Shown: positions 1 to 12,296, counted from the stretch's first letter. The stretch is 64,000 nucleotides of DNA from Sepiola atlantica (GCA_963556195.1 OY744519.1:103623500-103687499), one strand, 5' to 3'. The notes: generated by a model not told the origin, from the sequence alone. Program-made: numbers and translations.

Positions 1-2330
1 GCAGATTACTTGGAAGCCATTAATTTCTGGAGATTTTCAGTGGCATATTCTGATTCCTTGTACAAAAATACACTTATATGGTAAATTTCATTGCTTAATC
101 TTGTGTTTTAACAAAGATACAACACTTTTACTGAAAAATTAGTGTAAAAAATGTGGCGAAACGCATATGGTCTTAAAGAGGGGAAAATATCCAATCGTGC
201 AAGGCACAAAAATAGTCATAACTTCCTTATTTTTAGTCAAATTTAAAAAATTTAAAAAGATTCTTTCTTAGATCATCAAGCTCTTTCTATATATGCCATT
301 ATTGAGATATTTTAAGTAATTTAAATTTTTTCATGTGTATTGCTACTTGTAGGAAGAAATCTTTGTTTACAGTTTGTTTATCATTAAATATCATTGAATT
401 TTCAAATGAAAAAAAGAGAAATACGACTGACAACATGACATTGTATTTTTAGCATAAACTATTTTCAAATGAAAAAGAAAAAATCAAACGCGTTCCGTAT
501 GATGTCAAAAATCTATTTGATTCAACTCAAAATTGTAAAATAATTATTTGTTTGTTTCAGAGTTATCTAAAAAAATAAGTTATTAAAATGAAATTTAAAA
601 AAAATACTTGTAAAAGTAAATAAACGAAAAGTAGTGAGTAAGTATAAACATTTAAAAAGAAAAAAAGTAGTTGCCAATGCTAGTGTCACTTTATTCGGAT
701 TTTTTTAATTATTTTAAACATTAGGCATTTCATTGTTTACTTTTGAAAAGCCACTTCATACATAAATTGTAATTTCTAGAGAACTATCTCTCAACTATAC
801 CGTTTTCTCTCCCAAAAATGGGTTATTCAAAAAGTAGACTATGCAACGATTTATATTTTACTAAATTGTTAATATGGTATTTATTTAGAGTTGACAATTT
901 ATTCGAAAGTTTAATTATTAAACTTTAATCCAAGTCATGAATTCTATGACTAAAATTACCGTAAAGCTTAAAAAATGACTTTAGGTGAATTAATAATCTC
1001 TACTTTTTTTTAACCATCCTTCCTTTTCCCTTGGCGCGGTTTTCGGGTGTACTACTAGTCTTTTACGCATGTCTATAAAGTTTTATTACCCTGTCTTAAA
1101 AACAAATATTAATCCCAACACGCACCAGTTGACAGAACTTCGAGCACACAAAATGACAGACATCCCAACAGTCAACACCGGCAATTCGAGAAGTATATGG
1201 TGTGTTTATTTTACGCGACAAGACACAACGTCTTGCAAACATTTTCACCTATTAAAAAATTAAAATTTTTATCTGTCAAATAATTTTGACAATATTTCAT
1301 TTTCATCATCATTTTTGCTTAATTTTATTTGTAAAATTATTTTGTTTGTTTAAATAAATTTTCGTTTTTTAATTTCTTGCATTTCTGAGTTATATTTTAG
1401 CTTCTGATGGGTTAAAGAATTAGATAGAATGTATATTCAAACTCAGTTTTATTCTTCAGAAATTTTTCATGAATCTTTGGTCACTGTTGTAAGGAGTTAA
1501 CTGTTAAAAAGGTATCAGAACTTTGATTACAACAGTCAACACCTTAAAACTTATATGATTCATATCATGGAGAATGATTCAGTCACAAAATTATCGAAAC
1601 AGTGGCATAATTCAACTAAACGTTGAATAATAACTAATCATCACACAAGAGAATGAATAGCTTCCATAGCAAAAAATTTTTTTTCAAAAAAACCGAAAAA
1701 CCGAACCGTAAACCGAGGTTTTAAGGGAAAAAAACCGAAACCGATACCGAAACCAAAATTTCAAAACCGCCCAACTCTACCAGGGAGACTTGCAATGTGT
1801 AGCTGCCGCATATGTATGAATGTGTAATGTGTCCTGTTTGTTTTGTTTCCTTAGGAAGCTTGCTGCCATCATCTTCAAGGATGATGAATAAAAGATGAAG
1901 AAACTACATTTGCCTTATGTCCTCATTCCGGAGAAGTTATTGTAAATAGCTATGAAGGACACAGTATAAATAGGATACATATTATTCATTCATACATACA
2001 TGGACATATTACAACAAATTACAATGGTTGTCCCTAACATACATCAATGGACATATTGATATCTATCTACTAATACTGTTGGGAAAGGTATAAACTCAGA
2101 ATTTCACTTCAGCTAAAATGTGTATTCACCTAATCATATACAATTAACCATTTTAAATAGGTATTTTGTTTCGACATTGAATAACACACCAAAAAGAGTT
2201 CATATGCCATAAAACAGACTAACCCTTCTAAAATTCCCACTAAGTTTCTTTTGTTCTTTGGGGTTTTTTCATGGAAGGAGTTTTGCCTTTCCTTCACACC
2301 CATTAATAGATTTATCTCACTTTTACACGC
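1..2330. other. AT-rich upstream sequence, no gene seen
   Basis: This stretch is AT-rich with many short A and T runs. No open frame here resembles a protein family or sits between convincing splice sites. The only local structure noted is a patch of repeated accgaaa-like words at about 1690-1770. A fragment near 2179-2219 repeats a phrase (cca/aaaaagggttgatatgcc type) that recurs at about 2740, 4320 and 9365, so at least the right end is dispersed repeat. Confidence 0.5.
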
Positions 2331-2334
2331 ACAC

Positions 2335-2396
2335 ACACATTCTCTCTTTCTTTTTCTCTCTTTCTGTTTCACTCATACTCTCTCTCTCTCTCTCTC

Positions 2397-2431
<35 letters not shown>

Positions 2432-2505
2432 CTCTTTCTCTCTCTCTCTCCCCCTCTCTCTCTCTCCCCCTCTCTCTCTCTCCCCCTCTCTCTCTCTCTC
2501 TCTGG
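2335..2505. repeat. CT-rich microsatellite with C5 interruptions
   Basis: A run of CT dinucleotides is interrupted by CATA and, in its right half, by regular CCCCC blocks separated by about 16 bases. The long frames crossing it encode only Leu/Ser repeats and are artefacts of the microsatellite. Confidence 0.9.
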
Positions 2506-2647
2506 TGCTACCAGATCATGCTATCTGAAGATACCGGCTTGCTGACTTAAAATGCACCAAACATTGATGTTATTGGTTTTTTCCTTTCCCTTTGCAAAAC
2601 TCAATCATGTTCTGTAAAGCTAAAAACAAAAACAATATTTTTCATCA

Positions 2648-2795
2648 ACGAAACGAAACGCTATGAATAAATATTTGAAGATATAAAGAACTTGAAGCAT
2701 AAAATCTTTTACTAAAATAACCGGATTCGCCATTAAATAACCCAAAAAGGGTTGATATGCCATAAAACAAAACAACCAAACCATACTCTCTCTAA
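2648..2795. repeat. Dispersed repeat, copy 1 of a pair with 4233-4365
   Basis: The sequence around 2660-2790 (ataaatatttgaagatat, then aagaacttgaagcataaa, then a cca/aaaaagggttgatatgcc phrase) is repeated in the same order and orientation at 4233-4365. Shorter pieces occur at 2179-2219 and 9355-9400. The family is not recognised. Confidence 0.7.
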
Positions 2796-2796
2796 C

Positions 2797-2865
2797 TCAC
2801 TCATACTCTCTCTCTCTCTCACTCATACTTTCTCTCTCACTCATACTTTCTCTCTCACACACACA

Positions 2866-2915
<50 letters not shown>
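2797..2915. repeat. CT-rich microsatellite
   Basis: Imperfect CT/CA tract (ctctctcactcatact units, then a pure CT run). It follows directly after the dispersed repeat copy at 2648-2795, and the earlier CT tract at 2335-2505 likewise follows a fragment of that repeat, so the tract may travel with the repeat. Confidence 0.9.
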
Positions 2916-2916
<1 letters not shown>

Positions 2917-3330
2917 ATTTACTTAATCTTTTTATTTTGTCAAATGCATGAAACCATTCCTTCTAACAGAACTTTCAACCAGGATGTGTTTAATGACTTG
3001 CAGAGGGAAATGAAAGCTTTTGCTTTCATTTGCAGATAATCACGAAACATGCTTAACTCTTCTTATCTGATCTGTACGCGATTCTCTTTGTTGAAGCGCG
3101 ATATATTTCTCGAGTTGGTTCTCATTGAACGAATTTAAAATGTCTTTTTTTTTAACCACTTAAGCAACTCACTTTAAAATTATTATTTATTAGAATATTT
3201 AGTCTTGATAAAAAATATTTTTTTGCTGTCAAAAACGCAAGTAGTTTCCTATTATAAATGGTTTATTAACCGTAAAAACTTGTTGATGGCTTTAAAATAA
3301 TTAAAAAGAAGAATTTGGAAGTTTGGGGGA

Positions 3331-3560
3331 ATGTGTAGTCACTTCTTAGTTGCCATTGGACTTAAAACTAAAAGCAACTTCCATGAACAAAGTTTCTTTC
3401 CAAGATCTTACCATCTGTGGAATACAATAACACAGGGATGCTTCCCAGCTGATTACAACATGGTTGTTTTTAAGTGCAATGTTTACAAATTCTTGTCAAG
3501 TCGTCAACTTAAAAAAAAAATCAACTTCTGACCATTTAACCCAACGTTTCTAATCCTTTC
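3331..3560 (+). mobile_element. LINE ORF2 C-terminal fragment
   Basis: Translation from 3331 gives a segment with NFHEQSFFPRSYHLWNT, then CFPADYN and FKCNVYKFL. This is the terminal signature of ORF2 in many non-LTR retrotransposons (SFFPRT..LWNSLP..CFP..YN...FK..VN.YL). It is a truncated 3-prime end with no reverse transcriptase core. Related pieces on both strands recur across the window, for example at 12890-13340, 28620-29125 and 36230-36680. Confidence 0.6.
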
Positions 3561-4232
3561 AAAGTGTTGTTCATCACCAACTAACAATCTCATTAACCCT
3601 TATCCTCGAGTAGTCTTTAGGCCTTGATTAACAATGACACACTAGTAAGAAAAAAAAAATCACGCATACAATAACATTCACAATCATTTCTGAAATCCAA
3701 CCATATTTGCTACAAATAAATTTCAATTTATGACTAACTTGTCCACCAAGTTCCAATCATGAATTGATCGTCTCATTAGTAGGTGTGATCCTGAATGGGT
3801 TTCACACTCATTGGACCATAACCCCCCTCCTCCTTCCGATTTTTATCTGGTTATCTCAAAACAGTCCTCAGACTATTCCTAAACAGAAGAGAGCTATCAC
3901 GGCCAATAATCAGGGCAGTGTCAAGAGAGGAGTATGTCAGAGTTTTTGGCAATATTTGCATGCCGTATTCAGGTGGGCTTATCATTGAACGATTATAAAA
4001 CAAAGACTGTTGGACATTCACTCTTGACTGAAACTTGGTGGACAGGTCAGGCAAAGACTAATGTTTATTTGCACCAAATATGGTTGGGTTGCAAAAAGGA
4101 TCGTGAATTTTATTAACGATTCCATGGGTGGCATTTTTATGGGTCACCCTGTACCTGTCAGTTCAATTCATGGGTTAAATAGAATCCTGGGTATGACATA
4201 TTACTACGTCCGGTGGTAATAACTAGTTAACG

Positions 4233-4365
4233 CAAACACCATAAATAAATATTTGAAGATATTAAGAACTTGAAGCATAAAAAAAACTTTTACCAAAATG
4301 ACGGAATTTGGAATTAAATAACCTAAAAAAATGTTAATATATCATAAACAGAACAACCAAACCTT
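4233..4365. repeat. Dispersed repeat, copy 2
   Basis: Same-orientation copy of the repeat at 2648-2795, differing by scattered substitutions and small indels. No coding content. Confidence 0.7.
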
Positions 4366-4704
4366 CTTGTTTTTTTATACAAGCGCTTAACATTTAAAAA
4401 GGAACACGGTATGATCTAATCAGCACAGCTTCATAGAGTGCATGTATTGCTTGTCTGTCATAACTCCTATCCAACACTCGTCTCTCTTCAAGACTTGTGG
4501 CATCAAATCACAACTCTCATTAAGACTTCCCAACCCAAGGGGAGACGATTTCAAACAAAGAGAAACTACTCTCTTTAATTATTAAAACAGTTATAAAAAA
4601 ATGTCTGTTTGGTTATCAGTTGTTTTTACATCAGACTTAATATGTTACCTGTATTATCGTTAAATTTTAGAAGAGATGGTTTGTGAGTTAAAGGTTTGCT
4701 AGTT

Positions 4705-5035
4705 TTTTTTATTTGGACTACTATTCTCATCTTGGATGTTATTCGCACAATGTTTCGGCCGATGTAACCTCCAACTTTCTTCAGGTATGTCTTGTCGAAA
4801 TTGGGAATCTATACGGAATTTCGAACTGAATCCTTCATTTAATCCATGAGGGTATATTGTTCTCGTTCCATCAGCCATGACTTAATTCTTAATTATATTT
4901 TTAGTATCACCTGTACTGGGGATTTAAACTTCAACGTCGAGAAAACTGTCACTTAGAACTGATTATTAATTAGCACTTTATCCGTTGCACCACGGGCCCA
5001 ATAATACAAATTATCAATCCTCATCTAAAAAATTC
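4705..5035 (-). mobile_element. tRNA-headed SINE, family A
   Basis: Read on the minus strand, the unit starts with gggcccgtggtgcaacgg, a tRNA-like head with an A-box-like region, followed by a B-box-like gtttaaatcccc about 60 bases on. The body ends in a conserved block containing gttacatcggccgaaac and ggatgttattc in various spellings. Other copies are at 19355-19700, 42843-43170, 48465-48785, 48786-49025 and a fragment at 32995-33150. A conserved central domain is known in cephalopod SINEs; whether this is that domain was not tested. Confidence 0.7.
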
Positions 5036-5737
5036 TGAACTATTTTAAAAAAAAATTTTTATTGTTAAATTCCACCGGAAACTTTCAGTTGACTTTCATC
5101 ATCCATTTTTTAAACAAGTTGCCGGATCAACGTGTAGACAATTTAAAAATGGAATTGGATGATTTCAATAATAATGGTAAAAAAAAATAATTAACAGGAC
5201 ATTGCTGGGGACTGTTGGATGAAATATTTAACAGAATTTCATCTGTATATTAATATTGTATTCATAATTTAAATGCAATGATTTAAGAAAAAATTATGGT
5301 TGGGAAGATGGTTAAAAAGAGAGATCTCTAAAGAGGCTTAACAAACAAATAACTAGCATAGCTACCCGGAGTTATTGACAATAAAATAGAAGAGTTAAAA
5401 TGTGTGCATAACATTTTTCTTTTAAAAATTCTCTCTCTCTCTCTGCTCCCTTTCTATCTATCTATATCTTTCTCCCCTTTTCTCTGGAAAAATATTGCTC
5501 TAAATGTCCTCCTCGCTTTACTAATATTTATCCTGTTGACCTCAAAAGAATGAATATTACAAAAAAATACTTGTCTATATTCTGTCCGAGGCAATGCCGA
5601 AAAAGAATATATCAGCTTTGTGCATGTGTGGCATGTAGTTTCTGACTTTTTGCTGGACACAGACAAACAACTGCCCTTTATATAATAGATAACAACAAAA
5701 ACACTAACAAAATTCAAGTTATGAAGTTCAAATTGCT

Positions 5738-5980
5738 TTAATATGAACTTATATAAAGTACAATGGTAGTCATATTTGTTATTCATTCAGTTATGATAAG
5801 ACTTAGAATAATGTAAAATGAATAAGACATTTTATACTCAACATATTTCCTTAGGATGAAAGATTAAAATGGACAAATCTGTTGGATACCAAATCCATTA
5901 TTCACTTTATACTAAGTCTTATCATAGCTTAACAGATAGCTTATCTGACTACCAATTTGCTTGATATAAGTTCATATTTT
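5738..5980. repeat. Foldback (inverted repeat), MITE-like
   Basis: Arms of about 70 bases (5738-5807 and 5909-5980) are reverse complements with some mismatches. Both contain tgataagacttag / ctaagtcttatca at the loop side and atgaacttatat / atataagttcat at the outer side. The loop is about 100 bases. No coding capacity. It is probably a non-autonomous DNA element, but no terminal target duplication was identified. Confidence 0.65.
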
Positions 5981-6129
5981 ATTACCATAAAATCTTATTT
6001 AAAGTGGATATCAGGATTTTAACAGTGATGCCCATTATTTTAATCTTATCAACAGTAAAGGAGTGTCTGCAGCCTAAATTTTCTTTAGTCATTTTTCAAT
6101 GATTTTGACTGCAGGGGGGAGGGGGGAGT

Positions 6130-6640
6130 CTTCAAAGACGAAATGCTAAATCACATAATAAGTGAATGCAGCAAACTAACTCAAAAGGAATACAAAAATA
6201 GACACGGCTGCATTAGGAAAGCTAGTCCACTAGGAATTATGCAAACTTCTGGACTTTGAACATTCAGATAAATGATGCAGACACGAACCAGAGACAGTAG
6301 TGGAAAATGAAAATCATAAAATCCTCTGGGACATGGAAATACAAATGAGCAAACTCACCAAAGCAAGGAGACCAACAAGAAGGAAAAAAACTGCTAAATC
6401 ATAGATCTCCGGGAGAATATCAAGAAGGCACAAGAACTAAACAAATACATGGAACTTGCTAGAGAGTTGAAAGGAATACGGAATATGAAAAAAACTCACT
6501 GTAATACCAATAATTGTAGGAATACTAGGAATAGTTCCAAAAACCTGGAAAAAAAGACTAGGGCAAATTGGGATAAAAGGGATGATTGACACCATATGAC
6601 AGTTAAGATATTAAAGAAAAATCCTTGAGTGCAGAAACCA
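6130..6640 (+). mobile_element. LINE relic with restriction-like-endonuclease C-terminus
   Basis: Broken frames spell a recognisable series. First comes HIISECSKLTQKEYKNRH (about 6153), then ETVVENENHKILWDMEIQ (about 6290), a RRPT segment, and finally VIPIIVGILGIVPK (about 6510). This order is typical of the C-terminal region of non-LTR elements of the R2/NeSL type, where the PD-(D/E)XK-like nuclease lies near WDF.IQ...I..RRPD. Several stops and frameshifts make it a dead fossil. The call rests on remembered family patterns. Confidence 0.7.
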
Positions 6641-6865
6641 ACCCTCATAACCAGGTAACACTGACCAACCACTGGTAAGTTGAAACAGGAATAGAAAGAA
6701 CATTACAAGGGAACTGAAATTATAAGAAATCCAATAATCTGCTCCCCCCTCCCCCAAATATTATTAAACGCTGATATATAGTGGTACTTCCAGTCGACGC
6801 TTAATGTTATCAAGTCAAAACCAATTGAATAGAAAGATTCTAATTTTTATTATTATTGTTGGTTA

Positions 6866-7100
6866 GTCATGATTCGATGCTGAATTTCACTTCCGGTTGC
6901 TGATTCGTTTTTAATTCAATTTTTACGGTATCTTTTGTTGATTAAATTGTTAGGTGAAAATACAGAATAGTTAAAACAAAGCCCCCCCCCATCCTCTCTA
7001 TGTTAAGAATGGCTTTCTAAATAATAACGTTATTATTTAGAAAGCCATTCTTAACATGGGGGAGCAACCAGAAGTGAAATTCAGGATCGAATCGTAACTT
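6866..7100. repeat. Nested palindrome / foldback
   Basis: A perfect 58-bp palindrome lies at 7000-7057 with its centre between 7028 and 7029 and no loop. Outside it a second pair of arms matches: gattcgatgctgaatttcac at about 6873 against gtgaaattcaggatcgaatc at about 7072. Between the left outer arm and the core lies extra sequence of about 80 bases absent on the right. No gene is present. Confidence 0.8.
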
Positions 7101-7489
7101 TCACCTTATTATCATTATTATTATTATTATTTTATCTAAAAATCACAGGTGATTTTTAACTTTTTAAACTGTCAACTGGAAAGATATTTTTGTTTCTTTA
7201 CTTAGTTTGTGACCGATCGAAATTCTAAGGGGACTTTGACTGCTTTAAAATGTCAATTGGAAATTAATTTTGAACTTTTAATTAGAATTTTAAATCCATC
7301 TAAATGCATTTTGCTTTTATTTTATTTTCGTAACAGATAATGCAGAATCTTTAATTTTTTTTTTGTGTTTTATACATCGCAGTAAGACAAAACGGTCGTC
7401 AAGAATAAAATGTTTCTTACATTTCTTAATAACTCAACATCGTCTGCACAGACCGTGATCGCTCGCTTGTTGTGCTGGTCCAAATTCGT

Positions 7490-7815
7490 TGCTCGACTCA
7501 GACACAGGCCACAGTGTCAACTGTGTGATCTCAGTCAGTGCTGCTACAGAAGGATTCTCCCTACAAATAAAATTACAATTTCAGTTTGAAAACAAGTAAC
7601 AAAGTTTTATTTTGGGTAAGTTACAATGACACTCCCTTTCTTCTACTGAACAACGACAATCAGAACAATCCCTTAGCTTAGAGCCCAAGGCTCATCTTGC
7701 TTGAAGATGTGCACAAGCCTCAACTGACTATGAGATTCCCAGAAAAGTAACTAACTCTCTTCACCTGCTTATCTGTTGGAATATATATAAGTATTCTGGT
7801 GCTTTGTGACAGACA
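7490..7815 (-). mobile_element. Possible solo LTR (weak)
   Basis: On the minus strand a TATA-like tatatata (about 7785) is followed about 180 bases later by aataaa (about 7605) and a GT-rich stretch. This spacing is like the U3-R-U5 layout of an LTR. No matching second LTR, primer site or retroviral-type protein frame is visible, and the ends cannot be fixed. It could equally be a chance arrangement. Confidence 0.25.
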
Positions 7816-8339
7816 ATCCAGTTATCCACCTGAAAATAATGTCCAGCCTATGAACATTAAAAAAAAACTATCTTGATTGCCATTACATTTGGAAGACCTT
7901 GAGTGGGTCATAACCACAGCAGGGAGCCTCGTATCTGTAGAACCATTACTTTTTTTCAAGTGGACAAATCGAATTTGGGGGTGGGGGGGGGGGGGGGTAA
8001 AACTCCAGACCATATATATTTCCAATTTCTTATGTGGTTTCTCTTCCATTAGTTAAATATCTTTCCCACAGGAAGCGTGTTATTCACATGCATTGCAAAC
8101 ATGCAATCCACTAAATATGATGCATGTTTACAAAATAACATTTTTTTGACAGACAAAGAAATCCTATTTCCATGACGTAAATTATTTTTAAAGCTAAAAA
8201 AAACCTCCCAAGCAACAACAGGTAGGGGTAGCTAGTATATACATTGACTTACTTCACCTACTTGCATATTCCAGAGAGATTTGCCAGATGCTTGAAAACA
8301 AAATTCTGTCACTTATCACAGTCTTTCAGCTATCAGAAG

Positions 8340-8704
8340 CAGCATACCTTTATCTGGTCGGCCCATCTCTTTGATTGTCATCCTCTTGATCTTTCTTGAA
8401 TGAAATCTTCTTTATATGATTTCTTTATATAGCTGGAGTCTAGTAGCCGGGAAACATGTCCAAACCACGTTAATTTCTTTTTCGAATAACATTGTAGATG
8501 GATCTGTTAATATTAATATTATATTATATATCATTTCTTAGTCCATCTCTCAAAGTTACTCCAAGGATAGTTCTAAAACATTTCATTTCAAACACATTGA
8601 GCTTCCTCTCATGCTCTGCCAGTATAGTCTATGTTTCACTTGCATATACAGCAATAGAAACTATCAATGCCTTGTAAAATCTTAACTTCAGAAGTGTTGA
8701 TATT
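8340..8704 (-). mobile_element. LINE reverse-transcriptase C-terminal fragment
   Basis: Minus-strand translation gives LRFYKALIVSIAVYASET, a stop, then ILAEHERKLNVFEMKCFR and TILGVTLRDG. This is the common post-RT segment of non-LTR elements (LYKALVLSILLYGSETW...FEMKCLRRILGI). The Trp of ETW is a TAG here, so the copy is dead. It abuts a + strand LINE fragment starting at about 8720. Confidence 0.75.
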
Positions 8705-8719
8705 TCCTTCCAAGTATAT

Positions 8720-9345
8720 TTGGATGGTGAAGCTATTGAGATTGTTCAGAAGTTTTGTTTCCTTGGTGATACCATTGGCGCAAAGGGGGGAGCTGATGCT
8801 AGTTTTATGGAAATAGTTAGGAGTGGGTGGAGGAAGTTCAGAGAACTTCTGCCATTACTAATGAGCAGAGCATTACCACTGTCGACAAAGGGAAGAGTCT
8901 ATCAGGCATGTGTACGCATGTGTACGCAGTGTAACGATGTATGGAAATGAAACCTAGTCAGTGCGGGTTGAGGATTGCATTGCATAGAAAGAAATGATAT
9001 GAGAATGATACAATAAATATGTAATGTAAGTCTTAAAGACAGACTGAGGTCTGATAACCTCAGAGAAAGATTAAATCTGGACAGTATAGAGAGATGTGTG
9101 CAGAACAAGAGACTTTGTTGGTATGGTCATGTTGAAAGAATGGGTGAGAGTTCTTGTGTTAGTAGATGTAGAACAGTTGCGGTAACAGGGTCAGTTAGCC
9201 AAGGAAAACATGGAAGGGAGTGATAAGGATGAACTTGGGAGAAAGAGGGATAAATAAAACCTGGACAGAGATAAGCTACTTTGGAACTCTAAAACCGTCC
9301 AACACATATCAGCATGTCAAACTGACGTTAAATCGAATATGATGA
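8720..9345 (+). mobile_element. RTE-like LINE 3-prime end
   Basis: The frame from 8720 reads GEAIEIVQKFCFLGDTIGAK, then a GWRKFRELLPLL segment and KGRVYQACVR. This is the thumb/C-terminal part of a non-LTR reverse transcriptase. Frameshifted continuation to about 9200 keeps CWYGHVERM-like and TWEE-like pieces. The element ends with ccgtccaacacatatcagca and an atgatgatg tail, as is usual for RTE-clade elements. Same-family fragments are at 33389-33510 and 49180-49580. Decayed, non-functional. Confidence 0.75.
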
Positions 9346-9639
9346 TGATGTTTCAGCATTAAATAATAACCCAAAAGGGTTGATATGCCGTAAAACACAT
9401 ATTGCTGTCTATGCTGGTCAGTGTAACACATTAGAATATTGTTGGTTTTATTTTTTTCCACTGATTATTTGAGTGGTTCCATCTGGTGTTTGGACCCTCC
9501 GTGTAGTTATTCTGTCACCATCTTGGTTTTCTTCGTAGCTGGAATTTGCCTTCGGATAAATGGATTAATACATAGAATGATAAATCTTCCTAATATTAAT
9601 GTATTCAATTGCACAATCATCTTTGGCTTAGTTGGTTGC

Positions 9640-9975
9640 TTGTGTCATATAACATAAAGTTATCTTGTCGTATGTTCAAAGTCAGACCCAAATAGCATTT
9701 AAGCTGACAAATCAAACTTTGCTTCTGACTAGCCAATTTCCATTTGTTATTGTTGTACCGTATTATTGGCAATATTATAGCATGCTCAGCGACAATTTAT
9801 TTTTAGAATTACTTAGTCCGACCCAAACGACTGCTAATATGAAAACTAAAAATCAGCAAAGAATATAATAGGAGTTGTCTACCTCCAAGTTTAAAACTGT
9901 GCAAACAAATAAAAAAATAAAATAAAATGACTTCTGTATCCTGGGCAACATCGGGTAGGTGCATCGAGTAAATTC
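9640..9975 (-). repeat. Dispersed repeat family D (minus copy)
   Basis: This sequence is the reverse complement of 43620-43985. Shared blocks include aaatagcatttaagctgac, tattggcaatatta and the terminal gggcaac(at/gt)cgggta. Short pieces with the same terminal block occur near 11640, 12833 and 13555. Class unknown; the open frames in it are not recognisable proteins. Confidence 0.7.
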
Positions 9976-10199
9976 CTAAAATCTTCCAATTATTATTTTC
10001 TTATCTAGGCAGACTTCAACTGCTGACTATTTCAAAAGATCCTTCCTTCCCAATAGGTGATCATGTTCAACCAATCAGAGCCTTTATCACTCAATACTCA
10101 AACCACCCGGTTAATTCTTGATAGCTATTTTTGTAGTATTAATGCATATCAATACGCGGTAGATATATATATATATTTAATGGACTAACAAGTTACAGC

Positions 10200-10470
10200 T
10201 TATCAAAGCCCAGAAGCCACTTGAAGATAAAAGTTAATGAGTTTGTCAGGTGGACGGTGAGACAACATCGTGATGATTGGTAACGATGGTTGAAATTGGG
10301 CAGAATTTGATTATTTAAGAGGACGACTCAACAAGAATTTATTTACATTGGACTTGAAAACGACAATGTTGTAGTCAGCTGGGAAGTAGCCCCGTTGTAT
10401 TGTGTTGTAAAAGACGAGTAATTTTTGGAAAGAAACTAATTGTGAAAAGAATATAGCCGTACCTAAATGC
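10200..10470 (-). mobile_element. LINE ORF2 C-terminal fragment
   Basis: The minus strand encodes broken pieces of the SFFPK...LL...GLLPS..QHCRFQVQC type. It aligns by eye with the better copies at 28620-28800 and 45800-46110, sharing the + strand phrases attggacttgaaaacgac and gtagtcagctgggaag. Truncated and interrupted by stops. Confidence 0.6.
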
Positions 10471-11484
10471 ACTTTGTGTATATGTCATCTATATATAAAG
10501 CAAAGTAGTCTGTGTGTGTGTCGTAGCATCACAGTTAAACGGTTGATCTAAGAACCAAACTAACTGCAGATTTGGAATCGGCACCTTCGATCCGATGTCC
10601 TCATCGATGCCAGAAGTTCTTGAACCTTATTTAAAACTCATTATTGAAATTACATGTCCGTAAAAATAACATTAGAAACAAATGTTCCGACATTTTTGAT
10701 GTTCCCTTTCCAAACCGACCAAACAACATACATCTGAACCTTTTCATTACCAGTAAGAAAAATAAATAAACATATAGTTTTTGTAGTCAAACCATCATAG
10801 GTATTTGACAACTTTTTTTAAAATCAATAATGGAACTTTTCTTTGTTTCTTTATTTTCGACAATCAAACTATTTTAGATCTATATGAAGTTTGGATCTCT
10901 TTGCCAAACTCATAGACAGATTAAGTAGGTTACAAAGACAAAATATTTTGGTTTGATCGGTGGCCATGTTGATAAGCGTTCGCCTTCAGTTCCAATATTT
11001 TATGCCATCTTTCAAGTTTCAAATCTCAAACTAGACAATTGTTTGTCTTTTTTTTGCTATAGAATTCACTTTATTTCCTAGACGAAATCCATCATCATCA
11101 TAAACCTGAATAATGCACTTATTTTTTTTTATTGCGAATTAAAGTAAAAAAAAAATTTTTTTTATTTGAACTGGTATGCAGAAGAGAAACATTTGAGAAA
11201 TCCGGCATTGATGGGTATTTCGGTAGTCTAGGGCAGTTGTCTGTGTGTCCAGCTAAAAGTCAGAAACTTCACAAGACACACCACAAAGCTGATATATATA
11301 TATTTTTCAGCATTACCTCAGACAGAGTATGGGCACGTTTTTTCTTTTGTAATATTCATTGATTGGTTACAAAGAACAAAATTAGTTGAGAGTGGGATCG
11401 ACATTTTTTAGAGCGATTTTTATTTTTATTTTATCGACCTTCGTGAAACTCAAAAAAAAAAAAAGAAGTAAAATACACTTTCTT

Positions 11485-11570
11485 AGCCTTCGGGCTGATA
11501 TCAAAGGTTAGTATCTGTTCTGTGCTCGGTCAGAGGAAGGGAAATCCTTCTTGACTGGAGAGGAGCAAGG
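11485..11570 (+). mobile_element. SINE-like family B fragment
   Basis: Contains gttagtatctgttctg followed by ggaaatccttcttgactg, which match in reverse complement the ends of the copies at 45425-45610 and 48110-48310. Only the 5-prime part is present. Confidence 0.45.
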
Positions 11571-12029
11571 GAGGGAGAACCAGAGAAGGAGAGAGAAGAA
11601 AGATGTTACACACACTTTAACTCTTCTATTTTGTTGTCCATGTCCCGGGCAACGTCGGGTAGCCATGCTAGTGTAAATACTAAAAGCTGTCATCTATCTC
11701 ACTCGTGATATAAGGCTTGTCACTAGTGGTAAAAAAATACAAAAACTAGGGAACATGGCACTTAACAGTCTGTAGAGAAATTGATCCAACTTAAAGAGGG
11801 AACTGAAATAAAGGATTGAACCCCCCCCCTAAAAAAAAAACGAAAAAAAAAATTTTAAAAAACAGATCAACGTTAAACCGATTCCTGCTCACATTGGTTT
11901 GTTCACACGGTTCCCGTTTCACTAAAACCATCAAAGCTGGCAGACAGAATCTGGGAGTGTTTGGTTGCATAATAACTAACATCTTTGTTGTTAATCTAAT
12001 TGGCATGGACAAAATTTAAGATTAATTTT

Positions 12030-12220
12030 GTTATTTTTTATTAAGAAATATACAGAGAAGGAGACAGATTCCTGACGCTAGGCACATGGAGGGAGAAATG
12101 AATGTCTTTTTCCGTTGTGATAGGTAGACGAGTTCTTGCTGTGAATGTCTTACAAGAAGGCACCAGAGATTGGGGCTCTGAGCAGCACCTCCCCAGATGT
12201 GGTAGCAGTACTCCATTGTT
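12030..12220 (-). mobile_element. LINE ORF2 C-terminal fragment with internal deletion
   Basis: The minus frame begins MEYCYHIWGGAAQSPNLWC, the HIWGGA motif just downstream of the RT core in this LINE group. It then jumps to a segment (HSQQELVYLSQRKKTF) found near the ORF end in other copies, so the middle is missing. Non-functional. Confidence 0.65.
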
Positions 12221-12290
12221 TTATATTTGTTAATCTAATTGTCGTGAACAGTGCGTAAAATTAATTTTGTTAATTTTTTTACTTATAAAA

Positions 12291-12296
<6 letters not shown>

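Noticed and set aside
2251..3039. Open frames over the CT-rich tracts
   Set aside because: They encode only Ser/Leu repeats generated by microsatellites and lack splice or family support.
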